Positions 15,907 through 23,839 of a stretch of DNA of 64,000 nt are shown piece after piece; position 1 is the stretch's first letter, and each line of letters opens with the position of its first letter. The translations under genes and the position numbers were made by a program. The notes under the pieces are model-generated. The model saw only the letters and a program-made list of their open reading frames with translations, ran no database searches and was not told the DNA's origin. The DNA comes from an uncultured Collinsella sp. (GTDB lineage Bacteria > Actinomycetota > Coriobacteriia > Coriobacteriales > Coriobacteriaceae), in contig UQHR01000006.1 in the NCBI GenBank assembly GCA_900540905.1, positions 20,051 to 84,050 on the forward strand. Reading direction: 5' to 3'.

Positions 15907-16389
15907 ATGGCTCAACCCAAGATCCTTCTCACGCGTATCGATGACCGGTTTATTTACGGGCAAGACGTCGAGCTGTGGAACGAGGCTATGGGTTCCAACC
16001 TCGTCCTAATCGTCAACGACGAGATTGCGGCGGATTCGCGCAAGTGGGCGCCTATGAGGGTCGCGGCGCCCGAGGGCGTGTGGACGCGGTTTTTCTCGGT
16101 GCAAAGGACCATCGACATCATTCATACCGCAACGCCGCGCCAATGGATTCTCATCATGGTGGCGTCGCCCGCGGATGCGCTCGCGCTGGTCAAGGGCGGT
16201 GTGCCGATCACCAAGATCAGCATTGGGCATATGCAGACAGGGGAGGGCAAGCACCCCATAACGCCCGCAGTCGCCGTAGACGGCGAAGATGTCGCCACCT
16301 TCAAAGAGCTGCAAAAGCTCGGCATAGAACTAGAAATCCGCTATCTCCCCAGCTCCAATCCCGACCCCATCGGCAATCTGTTCAACTGA
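15907..16389 (+). CDS. Orphan PTS IIB-like protein lacking the phosphorylation histidine
   Basis: 160 residues, aligned end to end with the IIB at 5416 without gaps. The active segment reads TRIDDRFIYGQDVELW: the phosphorylated His17 of the paralog is Tyr17 here (codon TAC at 15955-15957). The rest, including LVKGGVPITKISIGHMQTGE, is well kept and the frame is intact. No IIA, IIC or IID gene adjoins it. The ribosome site is poor. It cannot carry phosphate by the normal route; either it is a decaying copy or it has become a regulator or dominant partner. The intact frame argues mildly for selection. Confidence 0.82.
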   Translation: MAQPKILLTRIDDRFIYGQDVELWNEAMGSNLVLIVNDEIAADSRKWAPMRVAAPEGVWTRFFSVQRTIDIIHTATPRQWILIMVASPADALALVKGGVPITKISIGHMQTGEGKHPITPAVAVDGEDVATFKELQKLGIELEIRYLPSSNPDPIGNLFN

Positions 16390-16653
16390 TCCCTTGGGGA
16401 CGGAGAAAAACGAATCATTTTGCCCTTGCGAGGGACGCGTGCGATGCTGCCTGTCAAAAACAATGCCCATTTACTACGTTTGATCGGCTATCGCCGAGCA
16501 TGTCGAATTTGAGAAAAACAAAACCGCAGGTAGGCGGCTCGCGAATTTAGCAAAAACCGGTGCATGGTCGAGCATCCCGGGCTAAACGTAGTAAATGGGC
16601 ATAGTTTTGATATGTCACTCATACAGTCACAGCGAAATTGAGCCCAAAAGATG
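16390..16653. repeat. Gene-free stretch with a long inverted repeat (MITE-like)
   Basis: Perfect 19-bp arms at 16463-16481 and 16584-16602 (ATGCCCATTTACTACGTTT and its complement). Near-perfect extension outwards (TCAAAA next to one arm, TTTTGA next to the other) gives ends at about 16455 and 16609. The interior of about 100 bp has the dispersed word AAACCGCAGGT at 16526-16536. No coding capacity. This resembles a miniature inverted-repeat element or a long transcript hairpin. Confidence 0.55.
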
Positions 16654-16689
16654 AAAAAACGCCCGTCGGCGGTGGTGCCGGCGGGCGTT
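16654..16689 (-). terminator. Terminator of galM
   Basis: AACGCCCG (16658-16665) pairs with CGGGCGTT (16682-16689) with further inner pairs. On the minus strand the stem is followed by TTTTTT. Confidence 0.88.
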
Positions 16690-16715
16690 GCTGTGCAATA
16701 TGTCGCGTTGTGGGC

Positions 16716-17768
16716 CTAGTGCCTCATAAAGTGGTATTCGATCACATTGCTGTATGGGTGACCCGGGCCCACAATGCCCTGCGGGAACAACGGCTGGTGC
16801 GGCGTGTCGGGGTACATCTCGGCCTCGAGGGCAAAGCCGGCGCCCCAGCCATAGTTAGCATCGTCCTTGGCGTGCTCGTCGCCCAGCCAGTTGCCGGTGT
16901 AGAGCTGCACGCCCGGGGCGGTGGTGTAGTAGTCCAGCTCACGACCGGTCCACATCTCCTCGACGTGCAGGGCGCGGCGCAGATTGCGGCCGTACTGATA
17001 GCCATCGATGCACAGACAGTGATCGTAGCCACGGGCCTGCTTAATCTGCGGATCGTCGGTCTCCATGCCAGGAGCGACAGGGCGCAGCTCGCGGAAGTCA
17101 AACGGCGTGCCCTCGACCGGAGCAATCTCGCCGGTGGGGATGTTCTGCTCGTTGATGGGCAGGTAGTGGGCAGCGTTGGCAACAAAGAAGTGCTCACAGT
17201 CCATGCCGGCGTTATGACCGGCAAGGTTAAAGTACGTGTGGTTGGTCATGGACACGTAGGTGGCGCGGTCGCTCTCGCAGCTGTACTCGATGCGGAAACG
17301 GCCTGTCGGCGTCACGGTAAACACGGCCGTAAACGTGCGGTTGCCGGGAAGTCCCAGCTCGCCATCCTCGAGTGAGGTAGTCATACGCACGGCATTGTGG
17401 GCCTCATCGAGCTCAACGTCCCACACGCGCTTGTGCAGGCCGTGCTCAAGGTCGCTGTGCAGGTTGTTGGCGCCTTCGTTGGCCGGCATGTGCCAGTCCG
17501 TGCCATCGATGGTGATCGTGGCGCCTGCGGTGCGGTTGGCCACGGGGCCGATGGTCGCGCCAAAGCAGGCGGGGTTGTCAAAGTAATCCTCGAGCTTATC
17601 GAAACCCAGCACCACATCGCGCACGTTGCCGGGAATGTCGGGCACGTCGATGCCCAGTACGGTGGCGCCGTAGTCCATAATGCGAACGCAGATCTCGGGC
17701 CCGTTGAGGGTGTAGCGATGAACGGGGGTACCGCACGGCGCGGTGCCGAAAAGCTCGGAAGTGATCAT
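16716..17768 (-). CDS. galM: Aldose 1-epimerase (galactose mutarotase)
   Basis: 350 residues from the ATG at 17768; the frame is open to 17828 but that part has no ribosome site. The fold signature is clear: GFDKLEDYFDNPACFGATIGP-type substrate loop near 60-85, the catalytic His in MTNHTYFNLAGH, and the catalytic Glu in the C-terminal EAEMYPDTPH segment. It converts beta- to alpha-galactose for galactokinase. It stands divergent from the DeoR gene at 17973, away from galK-galT at 30.9-33.7 kb. Confidence 0.92.
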   Translation of the reverse strand: MITSELFGTAPCGTPVHRYTLNGPEICVRIMDYGATVLGIDVPDIPGNVRDVVLGFDKLEDYFDNPACFGATIGPVANRTAGATITIDGTDWHMPANEGANNLHSDLEHGLHKRVWDVELDEAHNAVRMTTSLEDGELGLPGNRTFTAVFTVTPTGRFRIEYSCESDRATYVSMTNHTYFNLAGHNAGMDCEHFFVANAAHYLPINEQNIPTGEIAPVEGTPFDFRELRPVAPGMETDDPQIKQARGYDHCLCIDGYQYGRNLRRALHVEEMWTGRELDYYTTAPGVQLYTGNWLGDEHAKDDANYGWGAGFALEAEMYPDTPHQPLFPQGIVGPGHPYSNVIEYHFMRH

Positions 17769-17972
17769 TTGGTTCCTAACATCGAGATATTTCGGACAAA
17801 CTGTAGCGCGAACAGGCGAGATTATCACTACACCTCACTAAAGCAGGGGGTATTTTTCTCAAAAAAGTAATGAAAGCGCAGTTGAAGCGTTCATTTTTGG
17901 TCCGCGCGAATCTGATACAATTTGTTCGTTACTGTTTGAATTGATGTACGCGTGGAACAGCGAGGACTCATC
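17769..17972. promoter_or_regulatory. Divergent promoter region galM / deoR
   Basis: AT-rich, with TACAAT (17916-17921) as a -10 candidate for the deoR gene and TTTGTTC and ACTGTT words shared with the lacA promoter (25839-25916). This hints that the adjacent DeoR protein binds both places. Confidence 0.45.
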
Positions 17973-18737
17973 GTGATTAAGGCAGAGCGACAGGATAGGG
18001 TTCGTCAGCTGCTCGAGGAGCAGGGAACGGTCTCGGTCAAGGAGATCTCGGACGCGCTGGGCGTCTCGGACATGACGATTCGCCGCGACCTTGAGGAGCT
18101 CGCGAGCCTGGGCGAGATTGAGCGTGTGCACGGCGGTGCCCGCAGCGCGCAGGGTCGCCCCCATGCGATGCTCCGCCACGAGTACTCTCATAGCGAAAAG
18201 CGGTCCAAGCACGCTGAGGAAAAGCTGCAGATCGCGCGCCGTGCCGTGGAGCTCATCGAGGAAGGCTCGACTATCTTTTTGGGTACGGGCACCACGGTGG
18301 AGCAGATGGCCTCGATACTGCCGGCGTGCCGTTTGCGCATCGTGACCAACTCGCTTTCGGTCTTTAATCTGCTCGAGGCGCGTGAGGACTGTGACCTGTG
18401 CCTGGTGGGCGGCATGTACCGCCGTCGCACCGCCGCCTTTGTGGGCCCCACGGCCGAGGACACCCTGCGCGCTCTGGGAATCGACGCAGCTTTCATCGGC
18501 GCGAACGGCATCCTGGACGGCGACGTGTCCACGTCTAACATGGACGAGGGTCGCATCCAGCAGCTCGCCTTTAGCAAGGCCGATTCGCGCTATCTCATCG
18601 CTGACTCCAGCAAGATCGGCAAGCGCGACTTCTACACCTTCTGCCGTCTGGACAGCCTGGACGCCGAAGTGTGCGAGCCGAGCATTTCGGCCGAGGACCG
18701 TGCCGCCATCGAGGAACACACACAGGTCATTTGCTAG
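17973..18737 (+). CDS. lacR: DeoR-family regulator, probable LacR-type repressor
   Basis: 254 residues from GTG 17973, preceded by GAGG at eight bases; an in-frame GTG at 17952 has no ribosome site. The N-terminal HTH reads VSVKEISDALGVSDMTIRRD with EIERVHGGAR as the wing. The C-terminal sugar-phosphate sensor domain has EEGSTIFLGTGTTVEQM and ADSSKIGKRDF. DeoR proteins of this type respond to tagatose-6-phosphate or related phosphosugars. The TTTGTTC words at its own promoter recur before lacA, so regulation of the tagatose-6-phosphate operon is inferred. Confidence 0.85.
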   Translation: MIKAERQDRVRQLLEEQGTVSVKEISDALGVSDMTIRRDLEELASLGEIERVHGGARSAQGRPHAMLRHEYSHSEKRSKHAEEKLQIARRAVELIEEGSTIFLGTGTTVEQMASILPACRLRIVTNSLSVFNLLEAREDCDLCLVGGMYRRRTAAFVGPTAEDTLRALGIDAAFIGANGILDGDVSTSNMDEGRIQQLAFSKADSRYLIADSSKIGKRDFYTFCRLDSLDAEVCEPSISAEDRAAIEEHTQVIC

Positions 18738-19994
18738 CTAGCGAAGCAGGCGATACTTCTGCCCCCTGCCGGTGCCTTCAACTGTCGCCAGGCCTGTCTC
18801 AACGAGTTTTTTGAGGATGCGATTGAGCTTCGAGCGGCTGAAGCTAACTTTGGCTGCAAGCTCACCTGTCGATTGAGGATGTGCGCTACTCAACAGTTCG
18901 AATACGATAAGTTCGTCGCCTTTGAGCCCCGGGTTATCCATGAGCAGGGGAAGTGTGACCACAATGGCGTTATCCGAAACTTGAAACCGGGGCTTTCTGA
19001 CGCTGTCCTTATAGGTGTCGCGAATTCGCATGATGCCCGTTCCAAAGGCTTCGATAAGACCCAGGCGCAAAAAGACTTCGGCAAGAATACGATTGCGTCT
19101 AACGGATAGCATGTCGGACAGGTATTCATCGACAGTCATGCTTGCTGGCAAGCCGCCGGGCGAGGCGACTTCCACGCGGTCGTCGAACATCGAGATGCGA
19201 ATGTGCGCGGGTACATCCCAAGTCCTGTGAACGATTGCATTGGTAATGGCCTCGCGGAATGCTTCGAGCGGAATGAGCTCCTTGCGGACCCGCTCCATTC
19301 CCTTGATCTCTTCGTAACAGTACTGAGTTTCAAATAGTTCAAGAGCGCCGTCAATCTCCGTTAAAACCGATGCATGTTCGAGAGTTTTGCGCTGCTTAAT
19401 GAGATTGATGGTGTCGCCAAACACCGCCATGTCGATACCTGGGAAATCGTTCTCGTCCGCGAGCAGTTCTGCCGCGTTGTTGTAGGTTCCGGTCTCATCG
19501 AGCAGGCCGAGGGTTTTGAGAGTATCGGTTGTGAATGACTGAAGTGAGAGCTTTGCTTTTAGGCGATTCTCTAAAACGGTGAAAGATAGATCTTGCTTGC
19601 TTGCCGGGAGCTGTTCAAAGGAGAGGTTTTGACCCTCGAGTACAAGACGCGAAAGCCCTAGGGTGTCAACTGGTATGGTCGCGGTGTCATTGCGCTTGTA
19701 TGCCTTCGAGCGGTATAGGTAAGGCTTCGATCTGCCGGGAAAGACCGTAAGCTCTACGGTTGCATCGGACTCGTTGATTTTTAGGGAGTAATCGGGCTGG
19801 GGGATGATCGAATCGTTAATCTTGTTTTCGATATCCAGACAGGTCTGCTTGAGGTCATCGAGGCCAACGGCTTCTCCGTCGTCGTTAATTCCAAATAGCA
19901 CGCGTCCTCCCGTGCCATTTGCATAAGCGGAGACGGTTTTAAGGAACGAATTGGTGACGCATTCCTTGAATTCAAGATCTTTGGATTCTTGCAT
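18738..19994 (-). CDS. AlbA_2-type ATP-binding regulator (divergent AAA-4 family) with winged helix
   Basis: 418 residues. An N-terminal AlbA_2/Schlafen-like domain is seen with ESKDLEFKECV and GGRVLFGINDDGEAVGL (about 3-45). A GHKL-like ATP-binding C-terminal region has FREAITNAIVHRTWD and FGTGIMRIR. A winged helix at about 360-418 includes STGELAAKVSFSRSKLNRIL. Such proteins are frequent accessory regulators of unknown target. The ATG at 19994 has GGAG upstream. An array of at least eight near-identical 12-bp words lies directly upstream (20019-20132), likely its operator. A homolog is at 61370. Confidence 0.85.
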   Translation of the reverse strand: MQESKDLEFKECVTNSFLKTVSAYANGTGGRVLFGINDDGEAVGLDDLKQTCLDIENKINDSIIPQPDYSLKINESDATVELTVFPGRSKPYLYRSKAYKRNDTATIPVDTLGLSRLVLEGQNLSFEQLPASKQDLSFTVLENRLKAKLSLQSFTTDTLKTLGLLDETGTYNNAAELLADENDFPGIDMAVFGDTINLIKQRKTLEHASVLTEIDGALELFETQYCYEEIKGMERVRKELIPLEAFREAITNAIVHRTWDVPAHIRISMFDDRVEVASPGGLPASMTVDEYLSDMLSVRRNRILAEVFLRLGLIEAFGTGIMRIRDTYKDSVRKPRFQVSDNAIVVTLPLLMDNPGLKGDELIVFELLSSAHPQSTGELAAKVSFSRSKLNRILKKLVETGLATVEGTGRGQKYRLLR

Positions 19995-20018
19995 CGTGTT
20001 GCTCCGTTTCGCCTCAAT

Positions 20019-20132
20019 TTGACGTGAGAAATGACACGTAAAATTTTACACGCCATTTTACGCGTCAAAATTATGACACGTAAAAATTTGCGTGTCATTT
20101 TACACGTCAAAGTGACGTGAAATGACGCGCAA
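20019..20132. repeat. Array of TGACACGTAAAA-like words upstream of the AlbA_2 gene
   Basis: About nine copies of a 12-13 bp word with consensus TGACRCGYRAAA lie in both orientations within 114 bp. Examples are TGACACGTAAAA at 20032 and 20074, and TTTTACGCGTCA and TTTTACACGTCA as complements. Neighbouring words face each other to make dyads. It starts 25 bp before the gene start, so it covers the promoter. Confidence 0.85.
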
Positions 20133-20340
20133 ATGCGCATACGTTGGCATTTTGAAAACTCACGGAGTTTGTAAGACCCTGACTTAATTGAGCTAGCTCA
20201 CAATACTGTTCACATTCCCGAACATGCTTTCGGTATCATCCTGACACTAAATGATAGCGAAAGCATGTTCGTGATACCGAAAACAAGGATTAGAAGTGCA
20301 CCTTATAACTGCCCTGGAAGATCGAATTCTATCCTCGAAT
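20133..20340. repeat. Gene-free stretch with a 20-bp-arm hairpin
   Basis: GAACATGCTTTCGGTATCAT (20220-20239) pairs with 20251-20270 with one mismatch and a loop of 11. A further half-copy GTGATACCGAAA (20271-20282) follows. No gene recognised. Confidence 0.6.
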
Positions 20341-20398
20341 TGTCTCAATCTGTAACAGTTGGGGTCGAAAAGCTCGGCTAGCTGTTGTGGATTGAGAT
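20341..20398. repeat. Dispersed hairpin repeat, copy 1 (TCTCAATCTGTAACA family)
   Basis: Begins TGTCTCAATCTGTAACA and ends with the degenerate complement TGTTGTGGATTGAGA, with a middle (GGGTCGAAAAGCTCGGCTAG) shared with copy 2. It lies where the toxin partner of the antitoxin should continue. Confidence 0.75.
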
Positions 20399-20477
20399 TT
20401 TTCGGAGCGGTCCTCAGAAATGTGAAGCCGCAACTGCACACATGGCATCTTTTGAGTATCACAACGTTATAGGTCAT
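20399..20477 (-). pseudogene. Truncated toxin start downstream of the Phd antitoxin
   Basis: ATG at 20477 overlaps the antitoxin stop by 11 bp, the usual toxin position. The first residues MTYNVVI are those of RelE/ParE-type toxins, but the similarity ends after about eight codons and repeat copy 1 follows. The frame then runs on without toxin features. The toxin is therefore deleted. Confidence 0.5.
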
Positions 20478-20733
20478 ATTTGTCTCGTATCGAAGCCGCG
20501 AAGGATTCATAGTCGCTGTAGTCGCCTTGCGATATTTCATCTTCCGCCAACATCGTTCGAGACAGCAGCTTGGCCCTGGCGATTTCGTCTTGAATGACGC
20601 GATACTGGTCGCTGCTGATGCAATGCATGACCACGCGGCCGTTATTAGTGACGGTGACGTTGCGTTCGGAATCAACAAGCGCGGCGAATGTGGCAGTGTC
20701 CTTCATGTCTCGGACGGGTACGCAAATGGGCAT
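20467..20733 (-). CDS. Phd/YefM-type antitoxin without an intact toxin
   Basis: 88 residues from the ATG at 20733, which has GAAGGGA upstream; the longer frame to 20904 runs into a repeat and is not coding. MPICVPVRDMKDTATF, VTVTNNGRVVMHCISSDQY and a C-terminal acidic helix (YSDYESFAASIRDKYDL) are those of prevent-host-death antitoxins: an N-terminal DNA-binding fold plus a toxin-binding tail. Copies 1 and 2 of the hairpin repeat bracket it. It may still act as a free antitoxin or autoregulator. Confidence 0.8.
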   Translation of the reverse strand: MPICVPVRDMKDTATFAALVDSERNVTVTNNGRVVMHCISSDQYRVIQDEIARAKLLSRTMLAEDEISQGDYSDYESFAASIRDKYDL

Positions 20734-20886
20734 CGGTTTCCCTTCGCGATGGGGCAGAATTGTTTCACAATTCAGCATAGCGTCTGTTATCGACAAAGGT
20801 CGGTATTTTTGTAAATCTGCAGGTAGATTGCAGTGTGTGGAAACTCGCGTCGTGTATGCCGAAAAGACCGGGTTCCGCCATCTAAT

Positions 20887-20944
20887 TGTCTCGATCTGTA
20901 ACAACTGGGATCGAAAATTCGGCTAGATGTTACAGATTGAGATT
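20887..20944. repeat. Dispersed hairpin repeat, copy 2, truncating lacE
   Basis: TGTCTCGATCTGTAACA (20887-20903) and TGTTACAGATTGAGA (20928-20942) are complementary arms with one mismatch. The lacE reading frame enters it and stops at 20930. Confidence 0.8.
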
Positions 20945-22477
20945 GAGCGGATTGGCCAGTGCGTTGGCGAGCAGGCCCGAGGTGCCGCCGCCCTGGCAGA
21001 GCACGAGCACGCGCTTGCCGTTAAGGTCGCTGGTAGCCGTGGCTTCGGCAGCGGGGGCTGCAGCGGGAGCGGCGTTGGTCTTTACGGCCTCGGCAGCGGC
21101 GCCGTCGGCAACGCTCTTGGCATCGGCCTTGCCCTGGAAGGCGTCGTTGAGCTTGGCGGCCTTCTCGGCGTTCTTGGCGGCGAGCTCCTCCTGGGAGATC
21201 TCGGCCTCCTCGGCGCACTTCTGGGCGTCATAGGCACGGAAGAACGGATAGTACAGAAGGAAGTCGACGACCAGGATGACGGCGAGCATCACAAAAGCGA
21301 GCGGCTGGAAGCCCAGGCCCATGATGGTGCCGATGGGGCCGGGGACGGTCCAAGGCAGGGTGTACATAAAGCCGTTCATGCCCAAGAAGTCGATAAAGAC
21401 CTTGAGGATCCAGATGTTGGCGATCGGGGCAAAAACAAACGGGACAAAGAAGACGGGGTTGAGCACGATGGGTGCGGCGAACAGCAGCGGCTCGTTGACG
21501 GCAAAGCAGACGGGGACGATGGCAGCCTTACCGACGGCGCGCATCTCCTGAGACTTGGCCAGGAAGCAGAACATAAAGACCAGGACGAGCGTGGCGCCGG
21601 TGCCGCCCATGCAGACGACGAAGTACTGGGCACCCTGGGTCAGGACAGCGGAAGCGTGCTGGCCAGCCTGGAACGCAGCCAGGTTGTCGGTCATGTTGGC
21701 AACGAGGGCGGCGGCGATGGCGGGCTCGACGATCGAGGGGCCGTGGACGCCCACGAACCAGAACAGGCTCATGGCGCCGTAGATCACAGCGAGGCCGATG
21801 TAGCCGTCGGCAGCGGTGAACAGGGGCTGGAACACCTGGATGACGCCCTGGGCAAAGCAGAAGCCAAAGGCAGCACGGAAGACGATGTCAAAGACCCAAA
21901 AGACGGTGATGCAGACGGAGAAGGGGATGATATCCTTAAAGGTCTGCGAGATGTTGGGCGGAACCTGCTCGGGCATCTTGACGGTGATGTTGCGCTTAAT
22001 GAAGAACTTGTAGATGATGCCGGTCACAAACGCAGCGATGAAGGCGGTCAGCAGACCCTTGGAACCAAGGTAGGTGGTGTTGAAGCCGCTGGCGGCGTCC
22101 GTGGAGATCGTGTCGCTCGAGAGCAGCAGGAAGCCGATGATGGCCGCGCACATGCAGGAGATGAAGTTGATCTGGTTGTTCTTGGGCAGATCACGGTTCT
22201 GAGCGTCGGCGAAGTGCTTGGCGGTGGTGGCGGCGCAGGCGATGGCCAGGATGCCCATGGAGTAGTTGTAGCACTTCCACAGGGCGTTGTTGATGTCATC
22301 GGGCCAGTAGAAACCCCAGATGTTGGGGACCGAGGCCACCAAGCAGAAGATGGACGAGAAGATGATGATGGGGATGACGGAGATAAAGCCGTCGCGGATC
22401 GCCTTGAGGTACTTGTTGCGGGCGATCGCGTTGAAAAGGGGCTGGCCCTTTTCGATGGTGGCGATGAGTTGCTCCAT
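20930..22477 (-). CDS. lacE: Lactose-type PTS EIICB, truncated in its IIB domain
   Basis: 515 residues. A full IIC lactose/cellobiose permease is present (about 1-425; FWFVGVHGPSIVEPAIAA and WTVPGPIGTIMGLGF are recognisable). An Ala-rich linker (about 430-484) and the start of the IIB domain, KRVLVLCQGGGTSGLLANAL with active Cys494, follow. Only about 30 of the normal ~100 IIB residues remain: the frame ends in NPLNLNL, encoded by repeat copy 2. Family members have about 570 residues. Cys494 is kept but its fold is lost, so phosphoryl transfer to the sugar is unlikely without a IIB in trans. AGGAG precedes the ATG; lacF is separate at 24054. Confidence 0.88.
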   Translation of the reverse strand: MEQLIATIEKGQPLFNAIARNKYLKAIRDGFISVIPIIIFSSIFCLVASVPNIWGFYWPDDINNALWKCYNYSMGILAIACAATTAKHFADAQNRDLPKNNQINFISCMCAAIIGFLLLSSDTISTDAASGFNTTYLGSKGLLTAFIAAFVTGIIYKFFIKRNITVKMPEQVPPNISQTFKDIIPFSVCITVFWVFDIVFRAAFGFCFAQGVIQVFQPLFTAADGYIGLAVIYGAMSLFWFVGVHGPSIVEPAIAAALVANMTDNLAAFQAGQHASAVLTQGAQYFVVCMGGTGATLVLVFMFCFLAKSQEMRAVGKAAIVPVCFAVNEPLLFAAPIVLNPVFFVPFVFAPIANIWILKVFIDFLGMNGFMYTLPWTVPGPIGTIMGLGFQPLAFVMLAVILVVDFLLYYPFFRAYDAQKCAEEAEISQEELAAKNAEKAAKLNDAFQGKADAKSVADGAAAEAVKTNAAPAAAPAAEATATSDLNGKRVLVLCQGGGTSGLLANALANPLNLNL

Positions 22478-22834
22478 GCAAAGCTCCTAAGAGTCGGTGG
22501 GTTAGCAACGATGGTAGCTTTTGACGTTCGGTTGCCAAAATGTTGACGTTGCCATTTTGCGACACAAAAAAAGACGCGAACCGGTGGTTCCTGTGCCTGC
22601 GAACCGTCGATTCCTTATGCGTAAACGTTTGAGCCGCCCGGTGGCTCTGTGTTTGCGCAATGGCAACGTTAACATTTGGGCGCAAAAAGCCGTTTGGGGA
22701 AGCAAAAATGTCGGTGAACGGTAGGTTTTGGGTGGTGAGCGTATAGTGGGCGAGGCATTAGATATACTTGAAGACGTTTCATTTGACTGCGTAGGGTGCC
22801 ACCAATGGCATCGTTGACATAGAAAGATCGACCT
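22478..22834. promoter_or_regulatory. Divergent control region lacE / lacI-type gene with two operators
   Basis: AATGTTGACGTTGCCATT (22539-22556) and its near-perfect complement AATGGCAACGTTAACATT (22659-22676; 17 of 18 matching) face each other about 100 bp apart. A further related word TTGACGTTCGGTTGCC begins at 22521 and a dyad GTAAACGTTT at 22621. They look like LacI-family operators, possibly bridged by a DNA loop. The word GTGAACGGT is at 22713-22721. Confidence 0.65.
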
Positions 22835-23839
22835 ATGGCCGCTGTTAAAAAATCGGTATCCGTCAAAGACGTGGCGCGCCTCGCGGGCGTCTCGGAGCAG
22901 ACGGTCTCGCGCACCGTGCACGATTCGCCCAGTGTGCGCCCCGAGACCAAGGAACGCGTGCGTGCCGCCATGCGCGAGCTGGGGTATCGCCCCAATTTCG
23001 CCGGTCGATCGCTGCGCCGTGGCAAGTTTAAGACCGTCGGCGTCGCCATGTTCAACATTACCGGTACCGGCAACCTCGACCGTATGGAGGGCTTTGCCGC
23101 CGCGGCCGACAAACATGGCTATGCCATCACCCTCACTAAAGTAGATGGACATCCCTATACCCTCGAGAGCGCATCGTCGCGTATGAGCGCGCTGCCGGTA
23201 GACGGCATGGTCGTGATCATGAATCGCATGCCGGCGGACTTTGGCACCTTCGAGCCGCTACCTGGCATGCAGACGGTGCTCGTTACCATGCTGGAGCACC
23301 CACTGTGCTCGACGGTCGATAACGATCAGCTCGATTGCTCACGCCAGGTTGTCGAGTACTTGCTGGGGCAGGGACACAAGACCGTGCACTTTATCTCGTG
23401 TCCCGAGCGCTCGCTTTCGGGCATGCGGCGCGAGGAAGGCTGGCGCGAGACATTGCGCGCGCATGGCATTGAGCCACCGCGACTCGTTCGTGGCGATTGG
23501 ACGGCACAGAGCGGGTATGCTGCCGGTCAGGCTCTGGCGGACGATCCGACCTGTACGGCCATTTATGCTTCCAACGACGCCATGGCCTACGGCTGCATTC
23601 GCGGACTCGAGTCGCGCGGAAAGCACGTGCCCGAGGACGTGAGCGTGGTGGGTGTTGATGACAGTCTGGGCGACATCGTGCCCGATCGTCGCCTGGCCAC
23701 CGTGCGCTTTGACAACAAGCGTGTCGGCATGTGGGCAGTCGATAAGATCGCCGGTGCCGAGGGCGTTGAACCCGGTGTGGAGCACATGCTGTTTCCGGGC
23801 GTACTCGTCGAGGGCGATACGGTGCGCGATTGGCGCTAG
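22835..23839 (+). CDS. LacI-family transcriptional regulator
   Basis: 334 residues. The HTH and hinge are clear: VSVKDVARLAGVSEQTVSRT (about 8-27) and MRELGYRPNFAGRSL. The periplasmic-binding-protein-like sensor follows with LPVDGMVVIMNRM, IYASNDAMAYG and the closing DVSVVGVDDS. It is divergent from lacE and precedes lacF, so it probably controls lactose or beta-galactoside uptake. It is a paralog of the regulator at 34042 (same SLRRGK/SLRDGR hinge and LPGM/LPGI segment). The start has only a weak GAAAGA ribosome site. Confidence 0.88.
   Translation: MAAVKKSVSVKDVARLAGVSEQTVSRTVHDSPSVRPETKERVRAAMRELGYRPNFAGRSLRRGKFKTVGVAMFNITGTGNLDRMEGFAAAADKHGYAITLTKVDGHPYTLESASSRMSALPVDGMVVIMNRMPADFGTFEPLPGMQTVLVTMLEHPLCSTVDNDQLDCSRQVVEYLLGQGHKTVHFISCPERSLSGMRREEGWRETLRAHGIEPPRLVRGDWTAQSGYAAGQALADDPTCTAIYASNDAMAYGCIRGLESRGKHVPEDVSVVGVDDSLGDIVPDRRLATVRFDNKRVGMWAVDKIAGAEGVEPGVEHMLFPGVLVEGDTVRDWR

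Noticed and set aside
20734..20904. N-terminal extension of the Phd antitoxin
   Set aside because: The added 57 codons enter the dispersed hairpin repeat and the ATG at 20733 has its own ribosome site.
20927..22546. Plus-strand frame of 539 codons antisense to lacE
   Set aside because: Composition (Gly/Asp/Glu/Val runs) is the usual antisense shadow of a GC-rich membrane protein; lacE itself has clear family motifs.
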